Positions 17,154-26,553 of a DNA stretch of 64,000 nt are shown in pieces; positions within the stretch are counted from its first letter, which is position 1; every line of letters begins with the position of its first letter. Location: contig NZ_JAUSRO010000017.1 of the NCBI RefSeq assembly GCF_030811835.1, positions 62,001-126,000 on the forward strand. Reading direction: 5' to 3'. Both the position numbers and the translations under genes were made by a program. The notes under the pieces were generated by a model that worked only from the letters and a program-made list of their open reading frames with translations, did not search any database and was not told the DNA's origin. This DNA is from Variovorax ginsengisoli (GTDB lineage: Bacteria > Pseudomonadota > Gammaproteobacteria > Burkholderiales > Burkholderiaceae_C).

Positions 17154-18605
17154 TCAAGCGAACGTGGTAAAGCCGGCCCCGTTGCGAAGGACTTGCATGA
17201 CGGGAGGCGCTTCGATGAGGGGCGCTTGCGTCGTGGCGTTGGTCGAATCCAGCGCCGACGTGCGCGAAGGCGGCGTCGGATTGCGCTGCTCGCCACTGCC
17301 CGTGCCGGCGAAGAAGGCCTGTCCCGGATCGGCGCCCACCGAGGTCTGGCCCAGGCTGATGCCCTGCGAGGCGAGTGTGGTTCGCAGCTGCGGCATGGCC
17401 GCCTCCACCGCTTGGCGCACACTTTCGTGGCCGGACATGAACATCGCCTGTGCCTGGTTGTCGGTCACGGACAGGCGCACTTTCAACGGGCCGAGACCGA
17501 TAGGGTTGAGATCGAGTTCTGCGACGTGGTCGCCCTTGGCGGCGATACGGATCATGTGCTGGCCCAGCGCTGGAGCCCAGGCGTCGCTGCCCACGGGCGC
17601 CGCAATGGCCGCGCGCACCACGGTCTCCATGCCGGCGCCCGCGTTGCTGGCCTGCGCTGTGGATGCGGCGCCGCCGGGGGCCACTGGCGGCGCCGTGGCT
17701 GCATCTGCGTCCATGTCGCCAGCGCTCTCGCCCTTGGAGGCGCGCGCGGTAACGGCAGACACTGGCAGTGGGGTTGTGGCGATGCTTGCAGTGGCCACCG
17801 GGGTTGAAGCGGTCTGCGCATCGTCGGTGGCCTGCGCAGCAGAGGGCTCGCCCTTGAGCTGACGTGCGGCAAGGGCGGGCCGCGGCGTATCGCCCGCGGC
17901 GGGCGTGTGCTGCAGCAAGGCCGCGTCCTTTCCCTCCAACCTGGCCGGGGCGACCCCCTTGTCAGGGCCACCGCCAGCGGCGTTGCGAAGCTGCTGGTCT
18001 GCTTGGCTATCGAGTGCGGCAAGTGCGGCAAGGGTTTGGGTCACGGCCGTATCGGTCGCCGCGGTCGCGGTTTCGGAGGTCACCGCTGCGGCCGACGTGC
18101 CGTCCCGTTCGAGCGCCGAGCGGCGCGCCGCTGCATCGGCAGCCGAGGCTGCAGCGATGGTCGCTGATGCCTGCGTGCCGGAGGCCGGCGGTGCCAGGCT
18201 GCTTGCCAGCCTGGCCGCCTCGAGCGATGGGCCCATCCATGCGGTCAGCAGCAGGTCATCGGTCGGCATGTCTTCGTCAGCGTGGGCCTTGGATGTGGCA
18301 GCGGGCGTACCGGTGGCCGGCGTCTTGCTGCTGTCCGTTGCTTCCAGGCGTGTGGCCGTTCTGGCACGCGATTGCTCCAGCGCCGCACCGAAGCTGCCTT
18401 GGGTGCCTGTCCGGTTGCCGTGCCAGGCAGACGTCGCCACATCGGCGCCTTCTGCTGCGCCGGTTCTGTCGATGTCCTGGGGGGACCCTTGACTTTTTCC
18501 GCCCGCGCCGGTCGTGGTCGATGCGGCGCGGGTGGGTCTGGCGTCGGTCGCGGCGGCATGGGGCTGCGGGGCGACAGGAGAAGAGAGCGTGAGTGCAGTG
18601 GTCAT
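17154..18605 (-). CDS. fliK: Flagellar hook-length control protein FliK
   Basis: 483 aa. Most of the protein (residues 1 to about 340) is Ala/Thr-rich and of low complexity, as is usual for the ruler part of FliK. The C-terminal Flg_hook domain (about 350-445) contains AELDLNPIGLGPLKVRLSVT, MFMSGHESVRQAVEAAMPQL and LASQGISLGQTSV. FliK measures hook length and switches export specificity by acting on FlhB. A second FliK-like gene exists at 29,299. It begins 13 bases after fliJ. Confidence 0.93.
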   Translation of the reverse strand: MTTALTLSSPVAPQPHAAATDARPTRAASTTTGAGGKSQGSPQDIDRTGAAEGADVATSAWHGNRTGTQGSFGAALEQSRARTATRLEATDSSKTPATGTPAATSKAHADEDMPTDDLLLTAWMGPSLEAARLASSLAPPASGTQASATIAAASAADAAARRSALERDGTSAAAVTSETATAATDTAVTQTLAALAALDSQADQQLRNAAGGGPDKGVAPARLEGKDAALLQHTPAAGDTPRPALAARQLKGEPSAAQATDDAQTASTPVATASIATTPLPVSAVTARASKGESAGDMDADAATAPPVAPGGAASTAQASNAGAGMETVVRAAIAAPVGSDAWAPALGQHMIRIAAKGDHVAELDLNPIGLGPLKVRLSVTDNQAQAMFMSGHESVRQAVEAAMPQLRTTLASQGISLGQTSVGADPGQAFFAGTGSGEQRNPTPPSRTSALDSTNATTQAPLIEAPPVMQVLRNGAGFTTFA

Positions 18606-18618
18606 GGTAGGTCCCCGT

Positions 18619-19074
18619 TCAGCCGAATGACCGCGAACCGCGCTGTGCGAAAGCGCGACCGGAGCGTTCGTCGCTTTCGCGCTGCTCCTGCTTGCCTTGC
18701 GCGAGACGCAGTTGTGTTGCGGCGCGTTCGGCGAGCGTGTCGAATGAATTCAGTTTCCGGCGCTGCTGCTGCCAGTCGACGCGGCCGCCGTCGAGCTGGC
18801 TGGTCGAGTGGTTGGCGATGGCGCGCTGCTGCTCGATGGCGCGGTCGAGCGTCTGCAGGAAGCGCTGGTAGTTGCTCCACTGCGCGGAGGGCATGCCACT
18901 GTCCATGAGCAGCTGCAACTGGTCATAGTAGCCCTGCCTGTATTCCAGCAGCATCGTCAGGCGCTGATGGGTGCTGGTATGCGCGGTCTGCAGCACGCCC
19001 AGCCTTCGCGCCGCATCATCGGTGCGCGTGGTGGCCAGACTGATCAGGGTGTCGAGCGGAAGCTTGCGTGACAT
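18619..19074 (-). CDS. fliJ: Flagellar export chaperone/escort protein FliJ
   Basis: 151 aa, predicted to be almost entirely coiled coil, rich in Gln, Arg and Leu (for example TQLRLAQGKQEQRESDERSG). Length and position between fliI and fliK identify FliJ, which acts as the central stalk of the FliI ATPase and escorts chaperones. Sequence conservation is low in this family, so gene order carries much of the call. Confidence 0.93.
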   Translation of the reverse strand: MSRKLPLDTLISLATTRTDDAARRLGVLQTAHTSTHQRLTMLLEYRQGYYDQLQLLMDSGMPSAQWSNYQRFLQTLDRAIEQQRAIANHSTSQLDGGRVDWQQQRRKLNSFDTLAERAATQLRLAQGKQEQRESDERSGRAFAQRGSRSFG

Positions 19075-19091
19075 GAGAGGCTCCAGGGGAT

Positions 19092-20501
19092 TCAGGCGGG
19101 TGTGAACAGGCTGCGCATCTGGGAAACGCAGCTTGCGTAGTCCGAGCGTTCGTGCATGGCCTGTTGCAGGAAGTGCTCCATGCGCGGGTACAGCGCAATG
19201 GCGCGGTCAAGCTGCAGGTCGTGACCGGGCGCATAGGCGCCTACGCTGATCAGGTCGCGGTTGCGCTGGTAGCGCGACAGCATCTGCTTGAAGGTGCGCA
19301 CGCTGTCGAATTGCTCGGGTGTGATGAGCGAGGTCATGGCACGGCTGATCGACGCCTCGATGTCGATGGCCGGGTAGTGCCCGGCCTCGGCCAGCGAGCG
19401 CGACAGCACGACGTGGCCATCGAGAATGGCGCGCGCCGAATCCGCAATCGGGTCCTGCTGGTCGTCGCCTTCTGACAGCACTGTGTAGAAGGCGGTGATC
19501 GAGCCGCCGTTGCCGTCGGCATCGCGCGCACCGTTGCCTGCACGTTCCACCAGCGCTGGCAGCTTGGCGAAGACCGAAGGCGGATAGCCCTTGGTGGCGG
19601 GCGGTTCTCCCACGGCCAGCGCGATCTCGCGCTGGGCCATGGCGTAGCGCGTGAGCGAGTCCATGATCAGCAGCACGTCCTGGCCCTGGTCGCGGAAGTA
19701 CTCCGCCAGGCAGGTCGCGTAGGCAGCGCCCTGCAGGCGCATGAGCGGTGAGTTGTCTGCCGGTGCGGCCACCACCACGGCGCGGGCCAGGCCTTCGGCG
19801 CCCAGTGTGTGTTCGATGAAGTCCTTGACTTCACGGCCCCGCTCGCCGATCAGGCCGACCACGATGACGTCGGCGCTGGTGTAGCGCGCCATCATGCCCA
19901 GCAGCACGCTCTTGCCGACACCCGAACCGGCGAAGAGGCCCATGCGCTGGCCACGGCCGACGGTCAGCAGCGCGTTGATGGCGCGCACGCCGGTGTCGAG
20001 CACCGAATCGATGGCCGCGCGCGACAGCGGATTGATGGGCGGCGAACTCAGCGGCACACGTCGGCTGATCTTCAGCGGGCCCAGGCCGTCGAGCGGCCGG
20101 CCGGCGGCATCGACGACGCGGCCGAGCATCCCCTCGCCCACGGGCAGGCGCTTGGCGCGAAAGCCTGCTTCGGTGGCGTCGCCCGGGTCGGTGTCGGGAC
20201 GCGCAAACACGCGCGCACCCGGCAGCAGGCCGGAGACCTCGGTCTGCGGCATCAGGAACAGGCGGTTGTCGGCGAAGCCGACCACCTCGGCCTCGGCGTG
20301 GCGCTGTGGATGGCCTGCAGGCAGCTCGATCAGGCAGTCGCTGCCCACGGGCAGTTGCAGGCCGACGGCTTCGAGCACCAGACCGACGGCACGGGTGAGG
20401 CGGCCGGATTCGGTCGAAGGCGTGCAATGCGCGCTGGCCTCGCCGGCCTGCGCCAGCGCGGTGCGCCAGGATTGCACGTGGGGGTTGGCGACGGTGGCCA
20501 T
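19092..20501 (-). CDS. fliI: Flagellum-specific export ATPase FliI
   Basis: 469 aa. A Walker A motif AGSGVGKS is at residues 191-198 and a Walker B segment DVLLIMDSLTRYAMAQREIA further on, with the GEPPATKGYPPSVFAKLPAL stretch shared by type III and F1 ATPases. FliI powers export of flagellar subunits at the base of the export gate and is held by FliH. It starts 6 bases after fliH. Confidence 0.97.
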   Translation of the reverse strand: MATVANPHVQSWRTALAQAGEASAHCTPSTESGRLTRAVGLVLEAVGLQLPVGSDCLIELPAGHPQRHAEAEVVGFADNRLFLMPQTEVSGLLPGARVFARPDTDPGDATEAGFRAKRLPVGEGMLGRVVDAAGRPLDGLGPLKISRRVPLSSPPINPLSRAAIDSVLDTGVRAINALLTVGRGQRMGLFAGSGVGKSVLLGMMARYTSADVIVVGLIGERGREVKDFIEHTLGAEGLARAVVVAAPADNSPLMRLQGAAYATCLAEYFRDQGQDVLLIMDSLTRYAMAQREIALAVGEPPATKGYPPSVFAKLPALVERAGNGARDADGNGGSITAFYTVLSEGDDQQDPIADSARAILDGHVVLSRSLAEAGHYPAIDIEASISRAMTSLITPEQFDSVRTFKQMLSRYQRNRDLISVGAYAPGHDLQLDRAIALYPRMEHFLQQAMHERSDYASCVSQMRSLFTPA

Positions 20502-20507
20502 GGGATG

Positions 20508-21305
20508 TCAGCTGCCCGCGCGCTGGGTCGTGGCCAGCACGGCAGTCGCCACGCGGTGCCAGCGGGTTTCCAGCGTGGCATCGCGCTCCCCGCTGCTCGT
20601 GACGACGCGACAACCGCCACGCGCGATGGACGCGTCCGCGCACAAATGCCAGCCGGCCACCTGCAGTTCGCTGCCCAGGCTGTTGGTCACCAGGGCGATG
20701 TCCTCCGGATGCAGCATCAGGCGGGGTTCGCCGGTGAGTGCCGGTTCGCTGCGCAGTGCTTCACGCACCCAGGGCAGCACCCACTCGGGATCGGCCTCGA
20801 GGGTGCGGTGCACCACGCGGCGGGCGATGTTCAGGGCCAGCGCGACGATGGCATCGGACACATCGGCTTCCGCGAGCTTGAGCGCAGCGGGCAGCGATTC
20901 GGCCAGTCGCAGCAACTGCTGGGCATGCGCACTGGCGCCCGCCAGGCCGGCGGCGATGCCTTCGGTGTAGCCCTCCGCGTGGCCTTGCGTCCAGCCGTCG
21001 AGGCGGCCCTGCACCTGGGCGGCGGCCGTGCTTTCCTGCAGGGCGCGCAGCCGTTCCAGGTCGGCGGCCGAAGGCACGTATTCCTGCACCGGCAGCGGTT
21101 GCATCGCGTGCGCCGGTGTCGTCGGGCCGATGGTGCGGGTGCGCTGATTGTCGAGGCTGGTGCCGAGGTTGGCCATCTCCCAGAGCTGCCAAGGGCGCGT
21201 GCCCTGGGATCGGCCCGGCGTTGCCGAAGCGGCGGAGCTGGACGTGTAGGCGGCCGCAAGGCGGCCGCGCGGGCTGCTGCCCGCAGAGGTATCAAACGAA
21301 GTCAT
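20508..21305 (-). CDS. fliH: Flagellar assembly protein FliH (FliI regulator)
   Basis: 265 aa. A variable N-terminus (about 1-90, with a WQLWEMANLG segment) precedes the helical GxxxG-type region GWTQGHAEGYTEGIAAGLAG (about 110-130), the FliH hallmark. A C-terminal domain is similar to the V/F-ATPase stalk E/delta region. FliH binds FliI and FliN. Its start overlaps the end of fliG by 14 bases. Confidence 0.95.
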   Translation of the reverse strand: MTSFDTSAGSSPRGRLAAAYTSSSAASATPGRSQGTRPWQLWEMANLGTSLDNQRTRTIGPTTPAHAMQPLPVQEYVPSAADLERLRALQESTAAAQVQGRLDGWTQGHAEGYTEGIAAGLAGASAHAQQLLRLAESLPAALKLAEADVSDAIVALALNIARRVVHRTLEADPEWVLPWVREALRSEPALTGEPRLMLHPEDIALVTNSLGSELQVAGWHLCADASIARGGCRVVTSSGERDATLETRWHRVATAVLATTQRAGS

Positions 21306-22284
21306 CGGTGCCTGTCGAAATCACGATGTCGCCCGCATCCGCCAGACGGCGAACGATCTGGAGGATGGCCTTCTGGTGCATCTCGACCTGGGACACGCGC
21401 ACAGGGCCGCGCGTCTCGATGTCCTCGCGCAAGGTCTCGGCGGCGCGGGCGGACATGTTGAGAAGAAACTTGTCGCGAACGTTCTGGGCGGAGCCCTTGA
21501 GCGCGATGATGAGCGCCTCCGACTCGACATCCTTGAGCAGGCGCTGGATGCTGCGGTCTTCCAGGGTCAGCAGGTTCTCGAAGACGAACATCTCGTCGAC
21601 GATGCGTGCGGCCAGGATCTCGTCGTGTTCGCGGACATGGGCGATCGCCTCTTCTTCCTGCGTGGTGTTCATCAGGTTGACGATCTCCGCCGCTGTGCGC
21701 ACACCGCCCAGGCGGCTGCGCTTCAAGCCTTCGCCCGAGAGCATGTCGGTCAGCACCTCGGTCAGTTCGGCCAGTGCGGCAGGCTGCACGCCGCCGAACG
21801 TGGCCACGCGCATGATGATGTCGTGGCGAAGTCGTGCGGGCAGCTTCTCCAGCACCTCCGAGGCCTTCTTGCGGCTCAGGTGGATGAGCAGCGTGGCCAG
21901 GATCTGCGGATGTTCGTCGCGGATCAGTTCGACCACTTCACCGGCTTCCAGGTCGTTCAGGCGCTCGATGCCGCCGTTCGGACGGTCGGGCTGCAGGATG
22001 TCTTCGAGCAGGTTGCTGGCCCGGTCGTCGCCCAGTGCCTTCTTGAGCACGGCACGCACGTAGCCACCGGAACCCAGATGCAGCGCGGAAAGCTGTTCGG
22101 TCTCCAGGCGAAACTCCGCGAGGATCGACGCGAGTTCATCCTTGGTCACGTGACTGAGCTTGGCCATGGCCAGGCCGACGGCCTGGACCTGCTGGGTGGA
22201 CAGTTGCCCGAGCGCCGCAGCAGCACGGTCTTCACCCATCGACATCAACAGGATGGCGCTCTTGCGGGTTCCGATTTCATTCAT
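21292..22284 (-). CDS. fliG: Flagellar motor switch protein FliG
   Basis: 330 aa, normal length. Visible landmarks are SAILLMSMGEDRAAAALGQL near the N-terminus, a middle-domain LIRDEHPQILATLLIHLSRK, and the C-terminal torque helix with MSARAAETLREDIETRGPVR. FliG joins the MS ring to the C ring and makes torque against MotA. It overlaps fliF by 8 bases and fliH by 14. Confidence 0.97.
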   Translation of the reverse strand: MNEIGTRKSAILLMSMGEDRAAAALGQLSTQQVQAVGLAMAKLSHVTKDELASILAEFRLETEQLSALHLGSGGYVRAVLKKALGDDRASNLLEDILQPDRPNGGIERLNDLEAGEVVELIRDEHPQILATLLIHLSRKKASEVLEKLPARLRHDIIMRVATFGGVQPAALAELTEVLTDMLSGEGLKRSRLGGVRTAAEIVNLMNTTQEEEAIAHVREHDEILAARIVDEMFVFENLLTLEDRSIQRLLKDVESEALIIALKGSAQNVRDKFLLNMSARAAETLREDIETRGPVRVSQVEMHQKAILQIVRRLADAGDIVISTGTDDFV

Positions 22285-23980
22285 CGCGGGTCATCCAGTT
22301 GTCGATCATCATGGCGACCAGGCGCGGGTCCTTGTCTGCCACCTGATGGGCATAGTCCAGGTCCGATTGCTGGCGCTCGGCGGCGCGTTGCTGCATCGCC
22401 GCGGCCTCGGCCGCCGTGACTGCGGCGAGTTCCTCGGCCGTCGGCGGCGTGGAGGTCTCCAAGATTTCGCCGGCGGCTGTTGCGGGTGGCGGTGCGAGGT
22501 GTTTGCGCAGCAGCGGTCGCAGCACGGCAAACCAGGCGAACAGGGCGAACAGCGTCAGCAGCAGGTAGGGCAGCGCGCTACGGGCCATCGCGATGTTCTG
22601 CGGATCCTTCCAATAGACGACCGGTGCGGCGGCTTCTTCGGCGGGCTCCTTGGCGAACAGGCTGTTGACCACATTGAGCGAGTCGCCGCGCTCCTTGCTG
22701 AAGCCCATGGCTTCCTTGGTCAGGTTGGTAATCTGCTCGATCTCCACCGGCGTGAGTTCGCGTTGGGTCGGCTTGCCGGTGTTGTCGGCCGTGCCGACAT
22801 GGTTCACCACCACCGCCACGGAGAGTCGGCGCACACCACCGGCGCCTTGCTGGCTGTGGCGGATCGTGCGGTCGACCTCGTAGTTGGTCGTCACGTCCTT
22901 GCGTGTGTTGCTGGGGCCGGACGGGGCGGCCGCAGCCTGTGGTGCCGTCGTCAGGGTGTTGGGCGCTCCCGGCTTGGCCGCTGTGGTAATCGGTGCGGTC
23001 GGATTGGCCGGAGGCTGGTTCGACAGTGCGCCGGGTACGCCACCCGGCGGCGTGGCGCCCAGCTGGGCCGACTCGCTGGAGAGCTGACTGCGCACCGCCG
23101 CTGCGCCGGGCGTCTGGTTGGGACGGTATTTTTCTTCGGTGTTCTCGACCACTGAGAAGTCGATGTCGGCCACCACCTGCGCCCGCACATTGGCCGTGCC
23201 GAGCATCGGCTGCAGGATGGCTTCGATGCGGCGGATGTAAGTCTGCTCGACCTCCTGCGTGTATTTCACCTGCCCGAGATCCAGGCCGCGCGTGGCGCTG
23301 TTGGCCGCCGACAGCAGGTTGCCGCGCTGGTCGATCACCGTGACGCTCTTGGGGTCCAGGTCGGGCACGCTGCTCGACAGCATGTGCACGATGGCGCTGA
23401 CCTGGCCCTCATCGATCGAGCGGCCGCGATACAGCGTCACGACCACGGAGGCCGAGGGCTTCTTCTGCTCGCGCACGAAGAGCGATGGCTTGGGCAGTGC
23501 CAGGTGCACACGGGCCGATTCGACCGTGCCGATGGATTCCACCGAACGCGCAAGCTCCCCCTCGAGCGCACGTTGGTAATTCACCTGCTCTGCAAACTGG
23601 CTGGTGCCGAACTTCTGGTTGTCCATCAGTTCGAAGCCCACACCCGCGCCCTTGGGCAAGCCCTGGGCTGCCAGCTTGAGGCGCAGCTCCGGCACTTTGT
23701 CGCCCGCCACCAGGATGGCGCCCCCGCCTTCGGAGAACTTGTAGGGCACGTTCATCTGCTGGAGCGACGCGATGATGGCGCCGCCGTCGCGTTCGGCCAC
23801 GTTCGAATACAGCACCTTGTATTCAGGGCCACGGTTCCAGAGCATGAAGGCCGCCGCGGCCGCCACCAGCGTGGCCGCGCCGATGATCATCGGCAGCTTG
23901 GGCTGGGCGCGCAGCTTGGCCAGCATCGCATTGGCAGGAGCTTCGACGTGGAGCGCGTCCGCCGTGGCAGCCGTGCTCAT
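22277..23980 (-). CDS. fliF: Flagellar MS-ring protein FliF
   Basis: 567 aa. An N-terminal transmembrane helix (about residues 30-48) and a C-terminal one (about 460-485) flank a large periplasmic region with ring-building motifs. These include YSNVAERDGGAIIASLQQMN, KGAGVGFELMDNQKFGTSQF and RVHLALPKPSLFVREQ. The C-terminal cytoplasmic tail binds FliG. An open frame continues 47 codons upstream, but the ATG at 23980 has a GAGGG site 9 bases before it. First gene of the minus-strand operon; fliE diverges on the other side. Confidence 0.96.
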   Translation of the reverse strand: MSTAATADALHVEAPANAMLAKLRAQPKLPMIIGAATLVAAAAAFMLWNRGPEYKVLYSNVAERDGGAIIASLQQMNVPYKFSEGGGAILVAGDKVPELRLKLAAQGLPKGAGVGFELMDNQKFGTSQFAEQVNYQRALEGELARSVESIGTVESARVHLALPKPSLFVREQKKPSASVVVTLYRGRSIDEGQVSAIVHMLSSSVPDLDPKSVTVIDQRGNLLSAANSATRGLDLGQVKYTQEVEQTYIRRIEAILQPMLGTANVRAQVVADIDFSVVENTEEKYRPNQTPGAAAVRSQLSSESAQLGATPPGGVPGALSNQPPANPTAPITTAAKPGAPNTLTTAPQAAAAPSGPSNTRKDVTTNYEVDRTIRHSQQGAGGVRRLSVAVVVNHVGTADNTGKPTQRELTPVEIEQITNLTKEAMGFSKERGDSLNVVNSLFAKEPAEEAAAPVVYWKDPQNIAMARSALPYLLLTLFALFAWFAVLRPLLRKHLAPPPATAAGEILETSTPPTAEELAAVTAAEAAAMQQRAAERQQSDLDYAHQVADKDPRLVAMMIDNWMTRDE

Positions 23981-24246
23981 CGGTAAGCCCTCTGTGAGCG
24001 GTGGGGGGCGCAGCGGTCCAAGGTCATCTTGTTCTGAAAAAGGGGAGGGGCCTGAGGTTCGGCGGGCATCTGCAATGCAGGGTCCACCGGCTTTGGGTCT
24101 GGCAGTCATTGTCGGCAGCACCCCGCCTTTTCATTGCCCGAGCAGCCGGGGCTTTGTGCGTCAGTTGCGGGTATCCGAACGGGGGGTGCGCTGCTACGCT
24201 GCCTGCCATCCCAAGCACACCACCGTACTCACACGAGGCCTTCCCC
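23981..24246. promoter_or_regulatory. Divergent intergenic region between fliF and fliE
   Basis: 266 bases separate the minus-strand fliF operon from plus-strand fliE. Divergent class II flagellar promoters controlled by FlhDC are expected here. No convincing sigma-70 boxes, no sigma-54 element and no GCCGATAA-type sigma-28 element could be recognised by eye. Nothing coding was supported in it. Confidence 0.4.
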
Positions 24247-24567
24247 ATGTCGATTTCCGCCATCGAATCCGTCCTGCAGCAGATGCGTACCACCGCCCTG
24301 CAGACCGCCATGCCGTCGAGCGCCAGCGCTGCGCAGGGCGCCCAGGGCGGCTTTGCCGCGGAGCTCAAACGCTCCATCAACGACATCAGCGCCGTGCAAA
24401 ACCATGCCTACGGCCAGGCCGAGGCCTTCGAACTTGGAAAACCCGGCGTGGCGCTCAACGATGTGATGGTGGACATGCAAAAGGCCAGCATTGCGTTCCA
24501 GACCGGCTTGCAGGTGCGCAATCGGCTCGTGACTGCTTATCAGGAAGTGATGAACCTGCAGGCCTGA
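24247..24567 (+). CDS. fliE: Flagellar hook-basal-body complex protein FliE
   Basis: 106 aa, typical for FliE, which connects the MS ring to the rod. The C-terminal helix VMVDMQKASIAFQTGLQVRN followed by LVTAYQEVMNLQA is the family signature. It is a single gene divergent from fliF, as in E. coli. The frame extends upstream, but the start at 24247 gives the conserved MSISAIESVLQQMR start. Confidence 0.96.
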   Translation: MSISAIESVLQQMRTTALQTAMPSSASAAQGAQGGFAAELKRSINDISAVQNHAYGQAEAFELGKPGVALNDVMVDMQKASIAFQTGLQVRNRLVTAYQEVMNLQA

Positions 24568-24613
24568 GGGCGTGTGTTCCAGAGGGCGGCTCAACTTTTT
24601 GCAGCATGGCCCT

Positions 24614-24639
24614 CAAGGTTTCGGGGGCCTCGCCGATAA
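24614..24639 (+). promoter_or_regulatory. FliA (sigma-28) promoter of fliC
   Basis: A CAAGGTTT -35 element (24614-24621), 10-base spacer and perfect GCCGATAA -10 element (24632-24639) match the sigma-28 consensus TAAAGTTT-N11-GCCGATAA at 14 of 16 positions. The flagellin ATG is 100 bases downstream, leaving a fairly long leader. This is the best sigma-28 site in the window and serves as the internal standard for the others. Confidence 0.88.
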
Positions 24640-24738
24640 CCTTCATAGCGATGGCTTGGCTCCCCAGGGTGGGGAAAGGATCCAGCGCTACGGCGAGAGC
24701 CGGAGTCCACAACCCTAGCAGTAAACAGGAACATCATC

Positions 24739-26397
24739 ATGGCTTCAGTCATCAACACCAATTCGCTTTCGCTCCTCACGCAGAACAACCTGACCAAGTC
24801 GCAGTCGGCGCTGAACACCGCCATCCAGCGCCTGTCGTCGGGCCTGCGCATCAACAGCGCCAAGGACGATGCCGCCGGCCAGGCGATCGCCAACCGCTTC
24901 TCCGCCAACATCAAGGGCCTGACGCAAGCCCAGCGCAATGCCAACGACGGCATCTCGCTGGCGCAAACGACGGAAGGTGCACTGACCGAAGTCAACAACA
25001 ACCTGCAACGCGTCCGTGAGTTGACGGTGCAAGCTTCGAACGGCACGAACTCCGCTGCCGACAAGGCTTCGATCCAGGCTGAAATTACCCAGCGCCTGAG
25101 CGAAATCGACCGTACCTCGGCACAGACCGACTTCAACGGCGTGAAGGTGCTGTCCTCGTCGGCCAAGCCGCTGAGCGTCCAAGTTGGTGCGAACGACGGC
25201 CAAAGCATCAGCATCGGCCTGACCGAGATCAGCTCCAAGACCCTGGGCCTGACGGGCTTCAACATCGACGGCACGGGCACCGCCAACACGGCTGCCGGCG
25301 CGACGGACCTGTTGGTCGCTGGTTATGCCAAGGGCACGACGACTGCCGGTGTGACCACGTACAGCCGCACGCTGAACGCAACCAGCAACGGCGCAGTCGC
25401 CGCTGACGTGTTCGCCAAGATGCAGGACACCGGCACCGCCACCGTCACCGGCGGTGCGGTGTACACCTACAGCGCTTCGACGCAGAGCTACACCGGCGCG
25501 GAAACCGCGCGCAGCGCCACCAACACGATCGCGGCGATCCAGCCGCCGTCGGGCGGCAGCGTGACGGCCACGGTCAAGCTCGGCAGCAGGACGACGGACG
25601 TCAAGATCGACAGCAGCGGCAACCTCACCGACGCTGCCGACGGCTCGGCACTGTTCCTGGATTCGGGTAACAACCTGACCAAGACGGGCACGGGCACCAC
25701 GGTGGCCGCCACGCTGTCGAGCCTGGTCGATAACACCAACGGTATCAAGACCGCCGGCGACTTCATCAAGATCGGTGCCACGGGTGCAAAGTACACCCTG
25801 AATACCGCTGGTGCAGGCACTGCGGCCACGTTCGACGTCACGGGTGAAACCGCCTCGGCCGCAACGGTCCAGGCCAAGGTCATCTCGGCTGGCGGCTCGG
25901 TCGACATCGACGGCGCTGGCGCCACGGCAACCCAAGCCATCGCCGCTGGCGGCGTGGCTACCGGTGCTTACATGGGCGTCAACGGCCTGACCACGACGGC
26001 AGCGGAATCTGTCAGCCTGCAGGCCAATGGCAATGTCACCAGTGCCAATGGCGCCCTGGTGTATGTCGATTCTGCCAAGGCTGGCCAAGTGACGGACAAG
26101 AGCGTCAGCAATGCAACTGCCACGGTCAACCCGCTTGCAGCTGTCGATGCGGCCATCGCCAAAGTCGACTCCCTGCGTGGCGCGCTGGGCGCGGTGCAGA
26201 ACCGCTTCGACTCGGTGATCGCCAATCTGGGTACCACGGTGACCAACCTGTCTTCCTCGCGCTCGCGCATCGAAGATGCTGACTACGCGACGGAAGTCTC
26301 GAACATGTCGCGCGCCCAGATCCTGCAAAAGGCCGGTACCTCGGTGCTGGCACAGGCCAACCAGAGCACCCAGGGCGTGCTGTCGCTGCTGCAGTAA
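24739..26397 (+). CDS. fliC: Flagellin FliC
   Basis: 552 aa. The D0/D1 ends are well conserved: residues 1-170 begin MASVINTNSLSLLTQNNLTK and include LQRVRELTVQASNGT, the TLR5-recognised and protofilament-forming helix. The last 90 residues include RSRIEDADYATEVSNMSRAQ and end GVLSLLQ. Between about 175 and 460 lies a Thr/Gly/Ala-rich variable D2/D3 region exposed on the filament. A single flagellin gene is present in this window. It is preceded by a strong FliA promoter and followed by an inverted repeat. Confidence 0.98.
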   Translation: MASVINTNSLSLLTQNNLTKSQSALNTAIQRLSSGLRINSAKDDAAGQAIANRFSANIKGLTQAQRNANDGISLAQTTEGALTEVNNNLQRVRELTVQASNGTNSAADKASIQAEITQRLSEIDRTSAQTDFNGVKVLSSSAKPLSVQVGANDGQSISIGLTEISSKTLGLTGFNIDGTGTANTAAGATDLLVAGYAKGTTTAGVTTYSRTLNATSNGAVAADVFAKMQDTGTATVTGGAVYTYSASTQSYTGAETARSATNTIAAIQPPSGGSVTATVKLGSRTTDVKIDSSGNLTDAADGSALFLDSGNNLTKTGTGTTVAATLSSLVDNTNGIKTAGDFIKIGATGAKYTLNTAGAGTAATFDVTGETASAATVQAKVISAGGSVDIDGAGATATQAIAAGGVATGAYMGVNGLTTTAAESVSLQANGNVTSANGALVYVDSAKAGQVTDKSVSNATATVNPLAAVDAAIAKVDSLRGALGAVQNRFDSVIANLGTTVTNLSSSRSRIEDADYATEVSNMSRAQILQKAGTSVLAQANQSTQGVLSLLQ

Positions 26398-26406
26398 TCG
26401 CAGCGC

Positions 26407-26442
26407 CGCCGTCGCCTGAGCCTCGGGCACAGAGCGACGGCG
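26407..26442 (+). terminator. Inverted repeat after fliC, probable terminator
   Basis: CGCCGTCGC (26407-26415) and GCGACGGCG (26434-26442) form a perfect 9-bp stem with an 18-base loop, starting 10 bases after the flagellin stop. The T-tract after it is poor (TTGGTTTC), so termination may be partial, which would lower flaG-fliD expression relative to fliC. Confidence 0.55.
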
Positions 26443-26553
26443 TTGGTTTCGACCAGGGCGGGCTCGGGAAACTCCGCAGTCCGCCCATTCTTTATTTCGA
26501 AGTCTGTGGCCTCTTTTGGCGGCAGACAAGCTTTATTCAACAGGTGCCGAGCC

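Noticed and set aside
23981..24246. Sigma-54 promoter between fliF and fliE
   Set aside because: TGGCAG near 24,099 has no correctly spaced TTGC element; FlhDC control is expected instead.
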